Below, piece after piece: positions 34,740 through 47,000 of a stretch of DNA of 64,000 nucleotides; within the stretch, counting starts at the first letter, position 1, and each line of letters opens with the position of its first letter. The notes below the pieces were generated by a model. The model worked only from the letters and a program-made list of their open reading frames with translations, had not been told where the DNA came from and did not search any database. The translations under genes were made by a program, and so were the position numbers. This DNA is from Todiramphus chloris collaris (lineage: Eukaryota; Chordata; Aves; Coraciiformes; Alcedinidae): assembly GCA_025345505.1 (NCBI GenBank), contig JANVCC010000013.1, positions 585,215 to 649,214 on the forward strand, read 5' to 3'.

Positions 34740-37700
34740 CTGTGGAAGAGAGAGAAGTCCCTAAAAACCTCTCCTAATACAAGTAACAAAAGCAACCAGT
34801 CCTGCTACGGACAAGCTGTGAGCAGCACCCTAGGTGCCACCCATCCTCTAAGAAATCTATTTATCTCCCAGGCTGGGTGCATGGAGGCCCAAGAAATCAG
34901 CAGCAGCACCCAATGAGGAGGGAGCCAGCAACCTCTAAACCCACCTCCTTCCCAGAGGGAAAGCAAACCTGTTTGACATCCTCTCCTTCTAAATAGGGTG
35001 TGGTGCTGGGGGAGCTTGGGGGAGGAGACTGGCCTTCTCTGAGGCATACTTGAGAAAAAATCCTCTCAGATATACTCCGTCCTTAAAGTGCTGCTTCCCT
35101 GCTCAGTTTTCTGCTGAGCAATAACTGCTGATAAAGGTAATCCTGCCAGAGCCCTAGCCATTAACTCAAGCCACCTCGTTAGGGAAGTGGAGGCCAAGAA
35201 TCCATTTTGCAGAGACTTGGGATAGTCTACAGAGGGATCACAAACCCCCTTCATTTTTCTAACTCAGTATGTGATGTCAGACTATTGAATTGGAGCATGC
35301 ACAGCTTCCCAGCAGATCATCTTCACAAGGTAAATGGTGTCTGCCATGATTTTTTCCCTTGATCTAGATATATTTTTAAATATAAATATCCGTGCACACC
35401 CTACACGGAGAGAGAACTCAGATTGTGATGAGAATAAGAACACAAAACTTGTGAAAATGAGCAAAATTTGCACATCCATCCACCCATGAAGATACTTTAA
35501 AATCACTTTTCAAGGCAGTTTTTCCATAGCCCCTCTCTAGCAAACACATATGTCAGTGCACTTGTCTCTTGCACTTGTCACATTGGCACCCAGTGCCAGC
35601 AAGGAGGCAGGTGTGCATCCTCCCTTTCTCTGCAGGGTAAGCTGCAGGCATTTTTGTCAGCACTGTTTTGACTAGGGCAGCAAATACATTTAGGACTCTG
35701 CTACTATGAGTGGCCAATTTGTACGCTGGTGGTGTTGCTGGATGATTCAGTCTGATGCGGGGCACAGGCTGGCCCCAGTTGTGTTTCTCTTGAGTTACCT
35801 GGAACATACAGTATAGTGTGTGCACTGAACTCATGCATTTATGCTAATTAGGGAAAAAACCAAAAACGATGCAACAATCTAACTCGACTGATAGAACCCA
35901 GTGATACTGGATCTTCAAGAAGACTGATGTTCAAGTAGGTCAGACCCTGAACGCTCCCCCAAATTTCAACAAGCAGAATGGTTTATAAAGACCTGGCTTC
36001 TTGTTATCACACAGCTTAACTATTTTTAAGCTAGCAATAGAAGATCTAGAAATGAATTTATGTATCATCATTCTCCTTGTCAGGGCCAATTGCTCAATCT
36101 CAGAGGAGTTAAGGACATTTAAGCTTAAGAGGTGACTGTCAGTGAGTTAAAACAAGAATTATACCATGACATGAGCAATCCCACAAGTCCACTTTTTGGG
36201 TTTTTTTCCAGAATAACAAAAGCAGGCACACATGTGCTAATCTTCGTATCAGTAATGAATTTGGCTGCAGGGAACAGGAAAGTTAGCAAGGCAATTTACC
36301 AGTCCCAGGCAAGTCCAAGCAGCTCACAAACGTTCAGCAGCTTGCCTAAAAAACTGTTGTTCTGGTAACTGAAGTCTTCCCAAAATGGGTTATTTTTCCT
36401 GTCTGATGATACTAGTTCATTAGGATATTGAACATTCTCAAGTTAAATTCGAAGAAGATGCATCCCTTGTCTAGTTTGTCTGTGGCCAGCTACTAGCTAA
36501 ATAAAAACAAGATGAAGGCAGGAAGAGTGGACCTAGAACTGGAGTTAAGATTTCTTGAATACTTATCCCACTCCTATTCTTGGGAGTATTGCAGGAACTT
36601 AAGAAGTTCCCTCTGTCAAAGATGCGCAACTGTTTGCCCAAGATATCAAGTAAACAATACTATATATTAAAAACAAACATAAGGCCTTACACCTGACCAT
36701 AGATTGCAGTTTTATCATTTTGAGAAATAACTGACCAGCCTTTTTGTATTTAAAAGGAAAACAAAGTTCTTTCTAATATTCATCTGACAAGGTGGATGAC
36801 TTGCCTAATTTTTTTTCATTTGTTCTTTCAAGAAAAAACCCACATATTTAAGAAATAGCAAATGGGTGGAGAAATTGAGCCAATGTGTCTGTCTATTCTC
36901 TACACCATACACCTTTAGCCCATCAGGCCTCTTTTATATGAGAGAAGCTAAAAGAGAAGAGGAACTCACAACTCAACACAGTTGCAGCCCCATCCTTCCT
37001 GTGGGCAGAGGTGAGACTTTGCTCTGTTTGCCATGGGTGACCTGCAGTATGAGTCTACTGGAGATGAAAGAACCAAATTGAACACTAGAACTACTGGGGA
37101 AAGCCACTAATATCCTACAGTATTTATCTTTTGTCATTAAAAAAAAAAAAAGGAACTATTTTAATTAAAATATTGAAACATCTGACAATAGTAATTTAAG
37201 TATAAGCCAAATACAAGTGAATCAGTGATATAATGTCTTGACAATGGAAGAACACAATTACTGCAGCTAAAACTCAAATGGTTTTTCACAAGCAGATGGA
37301 GGAACATGCATTGTAGTATTTTATTCTTGTGGTTCTTGAAGTACTCCAAATGCAGGGGTTTGGAAAAAACTGTACCTTTGCTCCATTCAAGTCTTTTTCC
37401 TATTCTTAATCATGTCTTCACTTTCTTTCAAATGTGTCTTTTTTATATGTGTTACAGAAAAGAGCAAAAAGAAAATAATATTCTTCAGTTTATGAAAAGG
37501 TTAGGGGTTGTTTCATAATCTTGTCAAGTGAAAAACATACAAAGAATTAGATACTGCCCTAAAATAACTAGCAAGAAAAACACCAAAATGCACAACTGGG
37601 AAAGTAATTCAGCCCAAGGTACACTGAAAGCTGAGTGAACTAAAAAGTTTTCCTTCGCATTCATAATTTGGCACAGATACTGAAATGAGCATGAATAGGA

Positions 37701-40700
37701 GATACACTAAAAAGGTGCCAAATTTTATGCTTAAGAATCACCTGCTTTCATTTCCATAGCCCAATGAATTTGTTTGGATAAGAATTTGAAATGAACATCA
37801 CATTTGAAAAGCATCAAAACATTGTTCAAGCAATCCTTTCACTGATGGGATGAATTAAACTGCCACCTCAGCTCCCTTGAAGGAGCTCAAGTGACATGAT
37901 ATTCTACAAGAAGATCCTGCTTTGCTTTTTTTCCTCCTGGTACTGAAGGTAACTCCTCCTTCTCAAAGGTAGTCTGGACTAAAAACAGAAGAGAACTGAA
38001 GAGGACTGAAGAGGGTGTGCCACAGGACCAGGACAGAACTCTTTCCTGACATGCATTTGAACTCAGCTTAATAGTGCAGGCACCTCACCAGGAGTGAACT
38101 TGCAGTTTGGGCTCAGAAAGGATAGTAATTTTAGTTCCCCCTGTGCAGTCTGATTAAAACCTGTATAGAAACTAGAACATTCATTCCCAAATTGGGATTT
38201 GAATGTCACTGACAACCCATAAGGCCACGATGGGCAGCAGCTGATCTGTGGGAGATAACTATAAAAATACTTGAGTATGGCAAAGAATAATTGCCAATAA
38301 TGTTTTTTGACCCGATGATTTTGGGTAGTTATGCAATGCAAGAGCAGTTGAGCTAGGAAGGAACAAGATCAGAGTCTCAATGGGTAGTGAGGCAATTAAT
38401 ACCTGGATAACTGAAAAATAAGTGAACTGCTGTATTTTTTCCACAGATAAATAACAGAAACCCATAAATTAGCAGTTTCTTGCTCACCATAGGAGAACAG
38501 ACTGAAATTTCAAGTCTTCTCTTTTACCTCTTCTTCCTGGGTGTCAGCAGCCAGTCTTTAACTACTCCAGCCCATGAAGGCATAAATGGAGAAAGCTGAA
38601 GGAGATGAGAGCTGCTGATATTAGCATTACAACAGCAATTGCTTCCAAACATCATCTTTAGCTTTGCCTGTTTTGTGGAGCATAGCTGTGCCCAAATTTC
38701 ATGCCTGTTTAGACTGAAAAATCAGTAAAATTGGTACTATTTAGTCATTTGGCAACCCTTGCTTTGGTCCTCTCACATCAGAAGGTGAGACAATGACACA
38801 TGCCTCTGCACAAGTCTCTACTCCTAAAGGCTGCAATGACAGCTGGATGAGGAACAGTCAAGGCAAACACCATGAAGTTGGCCCACACTAAGCCTTCAAT
38901 TGCTGTGCATATTTTCAGTAGATTCGGTGTCAATGAAATCCAGGTGTTCATCAAAAGCCATGTCTGTCCTTCACACAGATAGAGGTCTTCTCTTCACTTT
39001 ACACTGGTAAGCACCCTGTGAAAGCAGCTCACAGTTTTGTTGCTACTGGACAACTTCCTTCTAAAATGATTAAAACGTCTGTAAGAAATAAACCTGAATT
39101 GCCGATGGAGAAGGAAGACAAAGTCCCTTTGAAGACTGTTTCTCTGGCAAAGCACCAAAACTTTGGTATTTCTGGAGCTACTAAGAAGGAAAATACATAA
39201 ACTTTTTTTTTTTTCTTTTAATTTATTTTTAGAAAAAAATCACAATGTTGATAGGAGGTTTTAATAAGTAATTTTTAGGGTTGCAAAAGCTGAAGAAGGA
39301 TTCCAGAGTCTGGTTATCTAAAAGCTAGTTTGAGCTTCCCCCACCATTCTATCCCTAACAAATGCTGGCTAATTTCTGTTTTCTCTTGGCATTGATATGA
39401 AATACCTGTTTATTCATGCAGGTAAGGGGTACATTTCATTTCTTTGTATTTACATAGATCAAATGTTTATGTAAAAAATATTTTTCCACCGTCAAACACA
39501 ATTAAAGTTTTTAGCACTTTTATACTAAAAGCAGAAGTGGGGCAAAAAGAGGTTTACAAATTAATTCTGTAACAAAATACTAAAATCTGTGTAAAGCTTT
39601 GTTGCAAGCTAAGAAGCATGCACAAGAAATTCTTAAATGAATTATCCCTGGCATACATTCATATCTGAATGCACAGATATATTTACATGTTTAATATCCA
39701 AATTCATAATGACTTCTTAAGATGTTCCATAAAATGTCATCTTTCTGTAGAACTTTGCTGGGTGGCTGAAGCACATTAGTAAGACACATATTTTTAAAAT
39801 TGCATGAAAATTGGAAACAATTAGAATGAAAGCCAACAGAACTGGTCAGACTATTCCTTCCAGACACAACTAATTGTTATTACAGACTTAGTCCTTCAGT
39901 TGTTATGAATTGCAGTTTTTCATGTTTCCACAGATCCTCGAAACCTACCTGTGGTTTTCAAGAGCCAAAGCAAAGCTCAGAAGTGCTTTCAGTTGAGGAC
40001 GCAATCACAGGTCCTCACCCTGATGGCAGTCCTTCATGTGTCCAAAAGCATTCCTCACACATACACTATTTATACCATTCAGTGGACGTCTGTGGAGTGA
40101 AGCTGGGTTGTTCTGCTCAGTCTTGCCGTTACGTGTTTTTGAACTGTAGTACTCTTTCTGTCTTTTAAGCGCACAAGATAAGCCTTCTGAATTCAACATT
40201 TATTTTTCATTATACATTTTTGGTTATGGAAGCCTGAAGATGTTAATCCCCGCTCCTCGGTGCTTCGTCTATAACTGTTTATACAACTGCCAAACACCCA
40301 CCACACCAGATGTACAAAATCCAGTTACAGTTCCAATTTGCAAATCAGGCTTTTCCACACCTGACCAGCTCAGTATTGGCTAAGCAGGAAGAGCTGAAAA
40401 GGGTTGAAGGGTCAGTGTGCACTAGTTTGGGCGTTCACAATCTGTACCAGACAGATGCAACAAAAAAAAGGCAAAAACAAAACTCTGAATTTTTGTCTCC
40501 TGGATGCTCGCGTATCTCTCCCTGGTGGCTGACCCAGGCAGCTACACAGATTGTATCAGCAGCACCCACATCCAGATCCATTATCCACACACACAGTGAG
40601 AGCCATTTGTACACCAAGTTGTTTGGCTGGTACGCTCGCTGCATACATTAAAAATGTATATTAAAAAAAAATGTTTGCACTGCCTGAAAGCAAGGGCGTA

Positions 40701-40998
40701 ACCAAACACTAATTGCTTCTTGTTTTTGGAGAAGTAAGGAAAAGTTAAACATATTGAATGCGCTTGAGACACACCCACTTGTCGCACGAGGAAAGGGAAG
40801 AATGTAAAGGCACAACATACTTCTACACTCCTGTCATTAAGGCCATATACTGGTGTGCAACAATGCTTCACAGGGCTAACCATACAGAAGGACTCAGGTC
40901 TAAGTCCCATTCCCAGAGGTGTTTCAAACAAGGACTGTTTTCTCATGCAACTTCAGACTCTGCTGTTTACATTATGCTTTTTTTTGTTTCCTTTCTAT
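34740..40998. other. Intergenic region between XG and CD99
   Basis: About 6.3 kb without a recognised exon. The XG promoter must lie in its left part or inside 34594-34739, and the CD99 3' UTR may extend into its right part down to about 40199. No CpG island is present. Confidence 0.5.
40199..40204 (-). terminator. CD99: Candidate distal CD99 polyadenylation signal AATAAA
   Basis: AATAAA on the minus strand lies about 870 nt past the CD99 stop. The alternative is a proximal pair at 40998-41010. Which is used cannot be told from sequence alone. Confidence 0.35.
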
Positions 40999-41010
40999 TT
41001 ATTTTTATTT
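40998..41010 (-). terminator. CD99: Proximal CD99 polyadenylation signals (two AATAAA)
   Basis: Two AATAAA hexamers seven nt apart lie on the minus strand 64-76 nt past the stop codon. Use of these would give an unusually short 3' UTR. Confidence 0.4.
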
Positions 41011-41073
41011 CAGGCAGAATGCAGGCTCTCTATCCAGTTTCAGTGATCTGTTCTTCATCATGTATTCTTTAAT

Positions 41074-41099
41074 TCAGTTCTCCAGCAGTGTGCGCTGAA
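41074..41099 (-). CDS. CD99: CD99 terminal coding exon
   Basis: Acceptor gctttttag is followed by 26 nt that complete a Val codon and encode Q-R-T-L-L-E-N and TGA. Human CD99 ends A-V-Q-R-T-L-L-E-K, so only the last residue differs. Confidence 0.95.
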
Positions 41100-44000
41100 C
41101 TAAAAAGCGACAAAAAACTCAAGGTTAGTACACTGTCAGTAATACATAACTTAGGATGTACTCTATGTAACAGTATATGTGGACAATAGACTTTTTCAGT
41201 AGGCATTTGAAACTGTGGGATCAATTCAGGTAAGCAGAGGCTTGATTCTGTGAAGCCAGTGCCCTACAATCCTAAGGGATATTACATCCCACATTTCTCA
41301 CTGAACCACATCCTACTAAATCCATGTAGCTATCTACACTTGCAGTGTAACTCAAAGCACAGTTTCAGACTTGCTCTTTTGCAGGTGCAAAAATGGAGTA
41401 CAGTCTGTGTAACCGATTCAAAAAGTGGGTTATTGAAAGAAAACTCTAGCCGAGGTTATCTACATTTTCAGGAAGTCAAAAGTAAGTCTCCATAAAATTT
41501 TAAAAACACAAACCTGTTCTGCCATGCCATCTGACCTGGCTTAATGTAAGACTGCTACTAACTAGAAGCCCTGGAGGTACATCAACGCTGTATTACCAAA
41601 AGCTGAGCTAATGTCTGCTGACTCCTAGAATTTACATAAGGAGTAGCACAGTAAGAAACTGCTCAGTTTCTTAGCTCAAAACATGCTTCTGCTTGACTGC
41701 AAAATATAATAGAGGCATGAAATTTGGGATGTAACTTGATGTCAAGATGGAGGCAGGAGTAGGGATAGCATCCCAACTTTGACTTTATCAGTTAGAACAA
41801 AGTATGCATCATTTGATGCATTTCACATCTGCATTCTGATGAATCTTGGCCAAAATTTTAGTCTATCCTGACTCCCAACTCATATGTTAACTGCCTCTGG
41901 TAGAGGACTTTGAACAATACTGCTTGCTTCACCAATGCACAGCTGAACTGAGAATACCTGTCTATCTCCAGTCCTGACCTCAACAGCCAGTCACAAGAAA
42001 ATATTTTCTTCTTGAGAGTTTTATATATTTAACAGCTTAAGGAAAAAATGCTTATAAAGGGTTTCATGACCCAGATGGGAATTTTTAACAAACTGATGAA
42101 ATACCTAAGAGAAATAAGGTATTTTGTTTTTTGTTTGTTTGCTTTAATTATGAAAAAAAAAAAAAAGCAAAACAGAACTAGTTCTGCATGTTTTAGACTA
42201 AGTGCACTGAAGAATATATTGCAAATTTATACTGCTTTGAGATTTTAATATTCAGCATTTCAAGACACTCAACAGACTTCAGCATGAGGTTGTGCTGCTG
42301 CTTCCTTTGTTGACCAGTCACACAGGCCAGAAGGCCAAGTTTTCACCTCTACTGCTTCCTCCAGATCTCTCTATGGCTCTTCTATAGTCAATTACCTGTT
42401 CCATCACCCGTAGACAACCGTACTTGAAAGGGTGAGGTTGTTACGGGTTTTATTGTTTAAAAGAGATCCTTCCACAGCTGTCAGCATTGTAGGAAGATGT
42501 ATTATTTGATGATTCTTCCGTACAAAAATCATTCTCCGTTCACAGAGAATGCTTTAGTTACAACAATATGCTAGTAAGTTCAGTCCTCCTTGCCTCCAGT
42601 GTAGTTTCATCTCTGCTCAAACACTATTAACATTTTTTAGTATACATTCTGGCAGATCTATTAGATTCCAATCAGACACAACATACATTAATATATGTCA
42701 GCTAATTGCAGTTATGTATCACACTAAAGGAGCAAACGTATGTTTTTTAAATTGTCTTTAATACTTTTACAGAGAAAATTAGATTCTTTACTTTCTCTAA
42801 GCTCCTGTATTTCAAGGACTCCTCAAGGTAATAAACCAATCTGTTCAAAGAATAAAAAACTGGAGAAGAGTGGAGGTATTATCAGAACTGAAATCTTGAT
42901 TCAGTTCTAAGTTAGTTGTCATGGTAGTCACAAACATTTTTTTTTAAATAAACCAACATCATTTTCTCCGCTATGTTACATGTCAATAAAGTGCATTTAA
43001 TAAGTTCCCCACCAAAAAGCTGATCTTCCATCTAGATTCTTCTCTTACCAGGTGGCTCAGACTGCGCTCCCCGATGGCTTTCCATATTCACATTCTCTTC
43101 ATCTGCTGGGAAACAAACAGATGTTTAGCATCCAAATTGTCTGATCTTGGAGGTTGTTGATTAATAGAGATCATTTGAAAGAATAAAACAGCACTAAAGA
43201 AACTGGGCTACTGACAGTAGCTGAGTTGCCCTTGTGTTGCCTGCCTGTTATTTTTAACATGCATGGTACATGTTACCCAGTTTCCAAACTTCCCAAACTA
43301 CAATACGGCAGTGCCTGGCTGGATGGCTGCTCTACCATCGCCCTTCACCAACCAGTCAGAAAGACTAGAAAGGAATAAAACAAAGCTTCTGCCCCACCCA
43401 TCACCCACAGTACTCCCAAAGGTCTCTGATCCAAGTTATGTCTTATTTAGGTCGAAAGGAAGCAGAGAGCAAGCCATAGATGACTGCAGAACAAAGAATC
43501 ATCTAGGGAGGAACATCTGGGTAGTTGTCAGAAAACTAATATGTAGGCAAGCATCTTGTAAAGACATGGAGAAATGATTTACAAAATTAGAAATGACAAA
43601 GTATTTTTCAGCATGCATATGGTCTCTAATCCTCAACCTCCACTCAGTTTTCCTTAAAGAAATGTTTTCTTGCAGTCTTTCCTGCTTACTCTTTAGCAGT
43701 AAGTGCTTTTATTTTAAGAAATGCAAAACCTTAAGTCTGTCTGCTTCTGAAAGTCTAAAATTTGGGCAAAGCATTCTTCAGACACCCTATTTTAGATGAC
43801 TATCAAGAGAGGTTACTCCCTGTGAACACAAATTCACTGTGCTATTAAAACAACTTCATGCATAAGACCCGTTTCTAGCCCCAGTATAAATACAAAACCA
43901 CATCTCTTTAGACAGTAAGAAACAAAACAAATTTAGAATTCTTACCGCTTTGTTTGAAACAGAGTTTCTTCTTCTGGTAAGCAATGAAACTAGATACTGC

Positions 44001-47000
44001 TCCAACTACAGTAGCAAACACAGCACTTACAATTCCAGCTATTGCTCCCTGAGAACCTGGGGAAAAAAAAAAAGAAAAAAAAAAAGTTTTTATGCATTTC
44101 TCAGAAATGAAAGTAATGTTGAATTTGCATTGTCTCCAAGTACACCCTGTGAATATTTCTAAAAAACAATTAATTGAGATTATTACATAAAACTGTAGTA
44201 ATCAATTCTTTCTTTGTAAATAATGAAAAGCGAATCCTCTAATTTTATAACCATTAATTTCTTAGCACTGCCTATTGTCAAGCAACTTAAACATGCACAT
44301 GCCTGTTGTAAGTTCCACTAATTAAAAAAGATACTTTTTTATGGCCAAATCTAAGTCATACATGTGCAATCCCCACACCAGCATCTCTGAGACCTTAAGA
44401 CTTTTGAATCATTTGCAACATAGGAGATTTTAAAGAAATACAAAAGCAGAGTCTGAAAGTAAGAATTGTAGATTCCTCAAAAGTTTTTAAGTGGAAACGC
44501 ACTACCAGCAGTGGATATTCTAGCAGAATATTAGCAATACAGAAAAAAAAACAGAAAGCAAGCTTCAGACATGCAGACACCATCATAAACATAAATGTAT
44601 GCATTTACCCTCAGACTCTTCCACATTGTTCGGATTTGAGCCTTTTCGTTCTGTAAAAATGAACAAAAGGTTTATATTTTGCATGTCTAAAGAACAATCA
44701 TATAATAATTGACCACCTTTTTGCCAAAGAATCATGCAAAATTACAAGCCATCCGTTATATCCGTACAGAGCTAACTCTATGTAGCTCGTACCACTGAAG
44801 GAGGAACCTGTGCAGGTGAAAACACCACAGAAGTCTCAACAGGTGCTTCTTGCCCCTGACAGTTTTTAAGTTACTGCCCCAAAGGAACCTTGGAAGGTGA
44901 AAGCTTCCTAAGAAATTAACAGCAGTAATCTCTGTCCAGAACAGCTTTCTGAAGAAGTTGCTAACCAGCGGCACGTCTCAACATCACATCAAGATACTTA
45001 AGCTAACTCTGGTCTGGAAATCATAAAGTTGCAGTAACACACAGAGGGACTAACCCCATCCTAATGGTGACCATTACTGCAGCTTGATCCCAATGACCAT
45101 CTCTGTACTGAGCTGCACTGTAACTATTAGACATGGCACATTACTCAAAAAGAGTTTAGTAAACTATGAAATGGTTTTTATACTGCTCAGCATAGATCTA
45201 CCCTACATCGTTTGGAAGTCTAAGGATCAATTAGTCATGTGGGACAGATGAAATCTTTGAGAACACAAGGCAGACCTTCTTCTTGCCCACCCCTGGGCTT
45301 CCTAACCACAAGAAATTAACTGATAGTACTTCACAGAAGATCTGAAAATAATACATGAATGTCTTTCAGAACTATATTCATGGTGAATTTGGAAATACGT
45401 ACCGCATTCACATCTCAGTGAATCTTTCTTAGCACAACAGTAAAAATCATAAAAGGTTTTGCCTCTAGATCAGTTTTACCTCTTAAATTTCTGGGTTTTT
45501 TTGGCAGAGACAGAACACATTGATTTTAAACTAGAAGGCATACTCTTAAATTCCAGATACCAGTACTGAAGGTGTTACAAATCCGACCAGATAAACCAGC
45601 TTGTGAGCAAGCTTTTATCAAAAGCTTGGGTAGCCATAGGGTAAATATGAAGCACAACCTACTATCTTACCATTGCTGCCACTACCATCCCCTCCTCCTT
45701 TTGGTAACTTGCCATTTGATAGATCTGAATCATCAAAGTTGCCTATAAAAATAAAAATAATATTATCTTAGATCTTTTAAGTTCAGTGAAAAGACACTTC
45801 AAGGCACATAAAGAAGTTTTCTCTAGATCATTCAGATGAGTTCACGGTGGTTTTAGGCTCAGCACCACAGTCACAAAATGTTCACGTTTCAAAAGCCCTC
45901 CCAATCTCAAGTCTCTTCAGCTTGGCACTATACAGTTTGATAGCAGCAAAGCTGCCTCTGGAATTCCTGAACAACTGAGAGAAGTCAGTGCCCAAGAGCA
46001 GGTAGTACTACACAAGTCATAGGCTAAGCAAGCAAGAAGCCCTATAAGCTAACTAACTGGAACAGTCTCACTATCCTGTTAAAACAGAGGAAGGACATGG
46101 ACAGGAAAGGACCATTTATTTTCAAGTCTGCAGCTGTGAATTCAGAGCTGAGTTTCTAAGTCACAATCAGTCTTTTGAACCTGTACAACACAGCAGCTAG
46201 AGGAAAAAAAAAAAAAAAAAGCATTCAACACACCACAGTCCAGTGTCTGAAGTATTTGCATGACGATGGGAAACTCCGAATGTAATTCCCTTCTCTGATT
46301 TATTGCAGGACATTGAACCAGTCCCTCTCCATTTCCACTGGACCCTACCTCAGGGGGCCTGAGTTCTCCTTTCCTCTACTGCCTAATGAATCTTTATTTT
46401 CAAGGAAAGAAAATCTGTTTCAAGGAGGAAAACTAAAAGCATTGCATCAGAGAATGTTTTAGTTGGGTAGCAAAAGCACTGTACTGAATCATGCAAGACC
46501 TGAATTCAAGTATCTGCTGCAATCAGGCAGAAGAAGGAACAAGAAGCAGGGCTTGCATTCCAGGTAAGGACTCTTTACCACCATGTTTGTGGATAACGGC
46601 ATCATCATATCTGTGTCCATTTGAATCTGTTTTGTTCCGAATTAGGCAAAGACAGGGAAGACCTCTAAAGCACAACAGGCATAGAAGGGCATGTCTTTTA
46701 AGCCCACCTTTCAAACACAAAAGAATTGTATTTCTTAATTGGGCCTTTAAAAAAAAAAAAAAAGAAACTGAAAAAGTAACCCTTTAACTCTGAGCTTTAC
46801 CTTTAATTTAGATGCTTTGAGAATACAGATCACAGGTAGTTTCTACTTACTTTTTAGTGCAACTAGCAGGCATGCAGTTCGTAAAGATGAAAGGACTCAA
46901 TCCAATATACAGCTGCTCCACCATATGCAGCCAAAATCAGCATTGCCCCAAGCACAGACACTCTGTCCCATCTTTCCTCCTCCCCACGCTATTCCACTTT

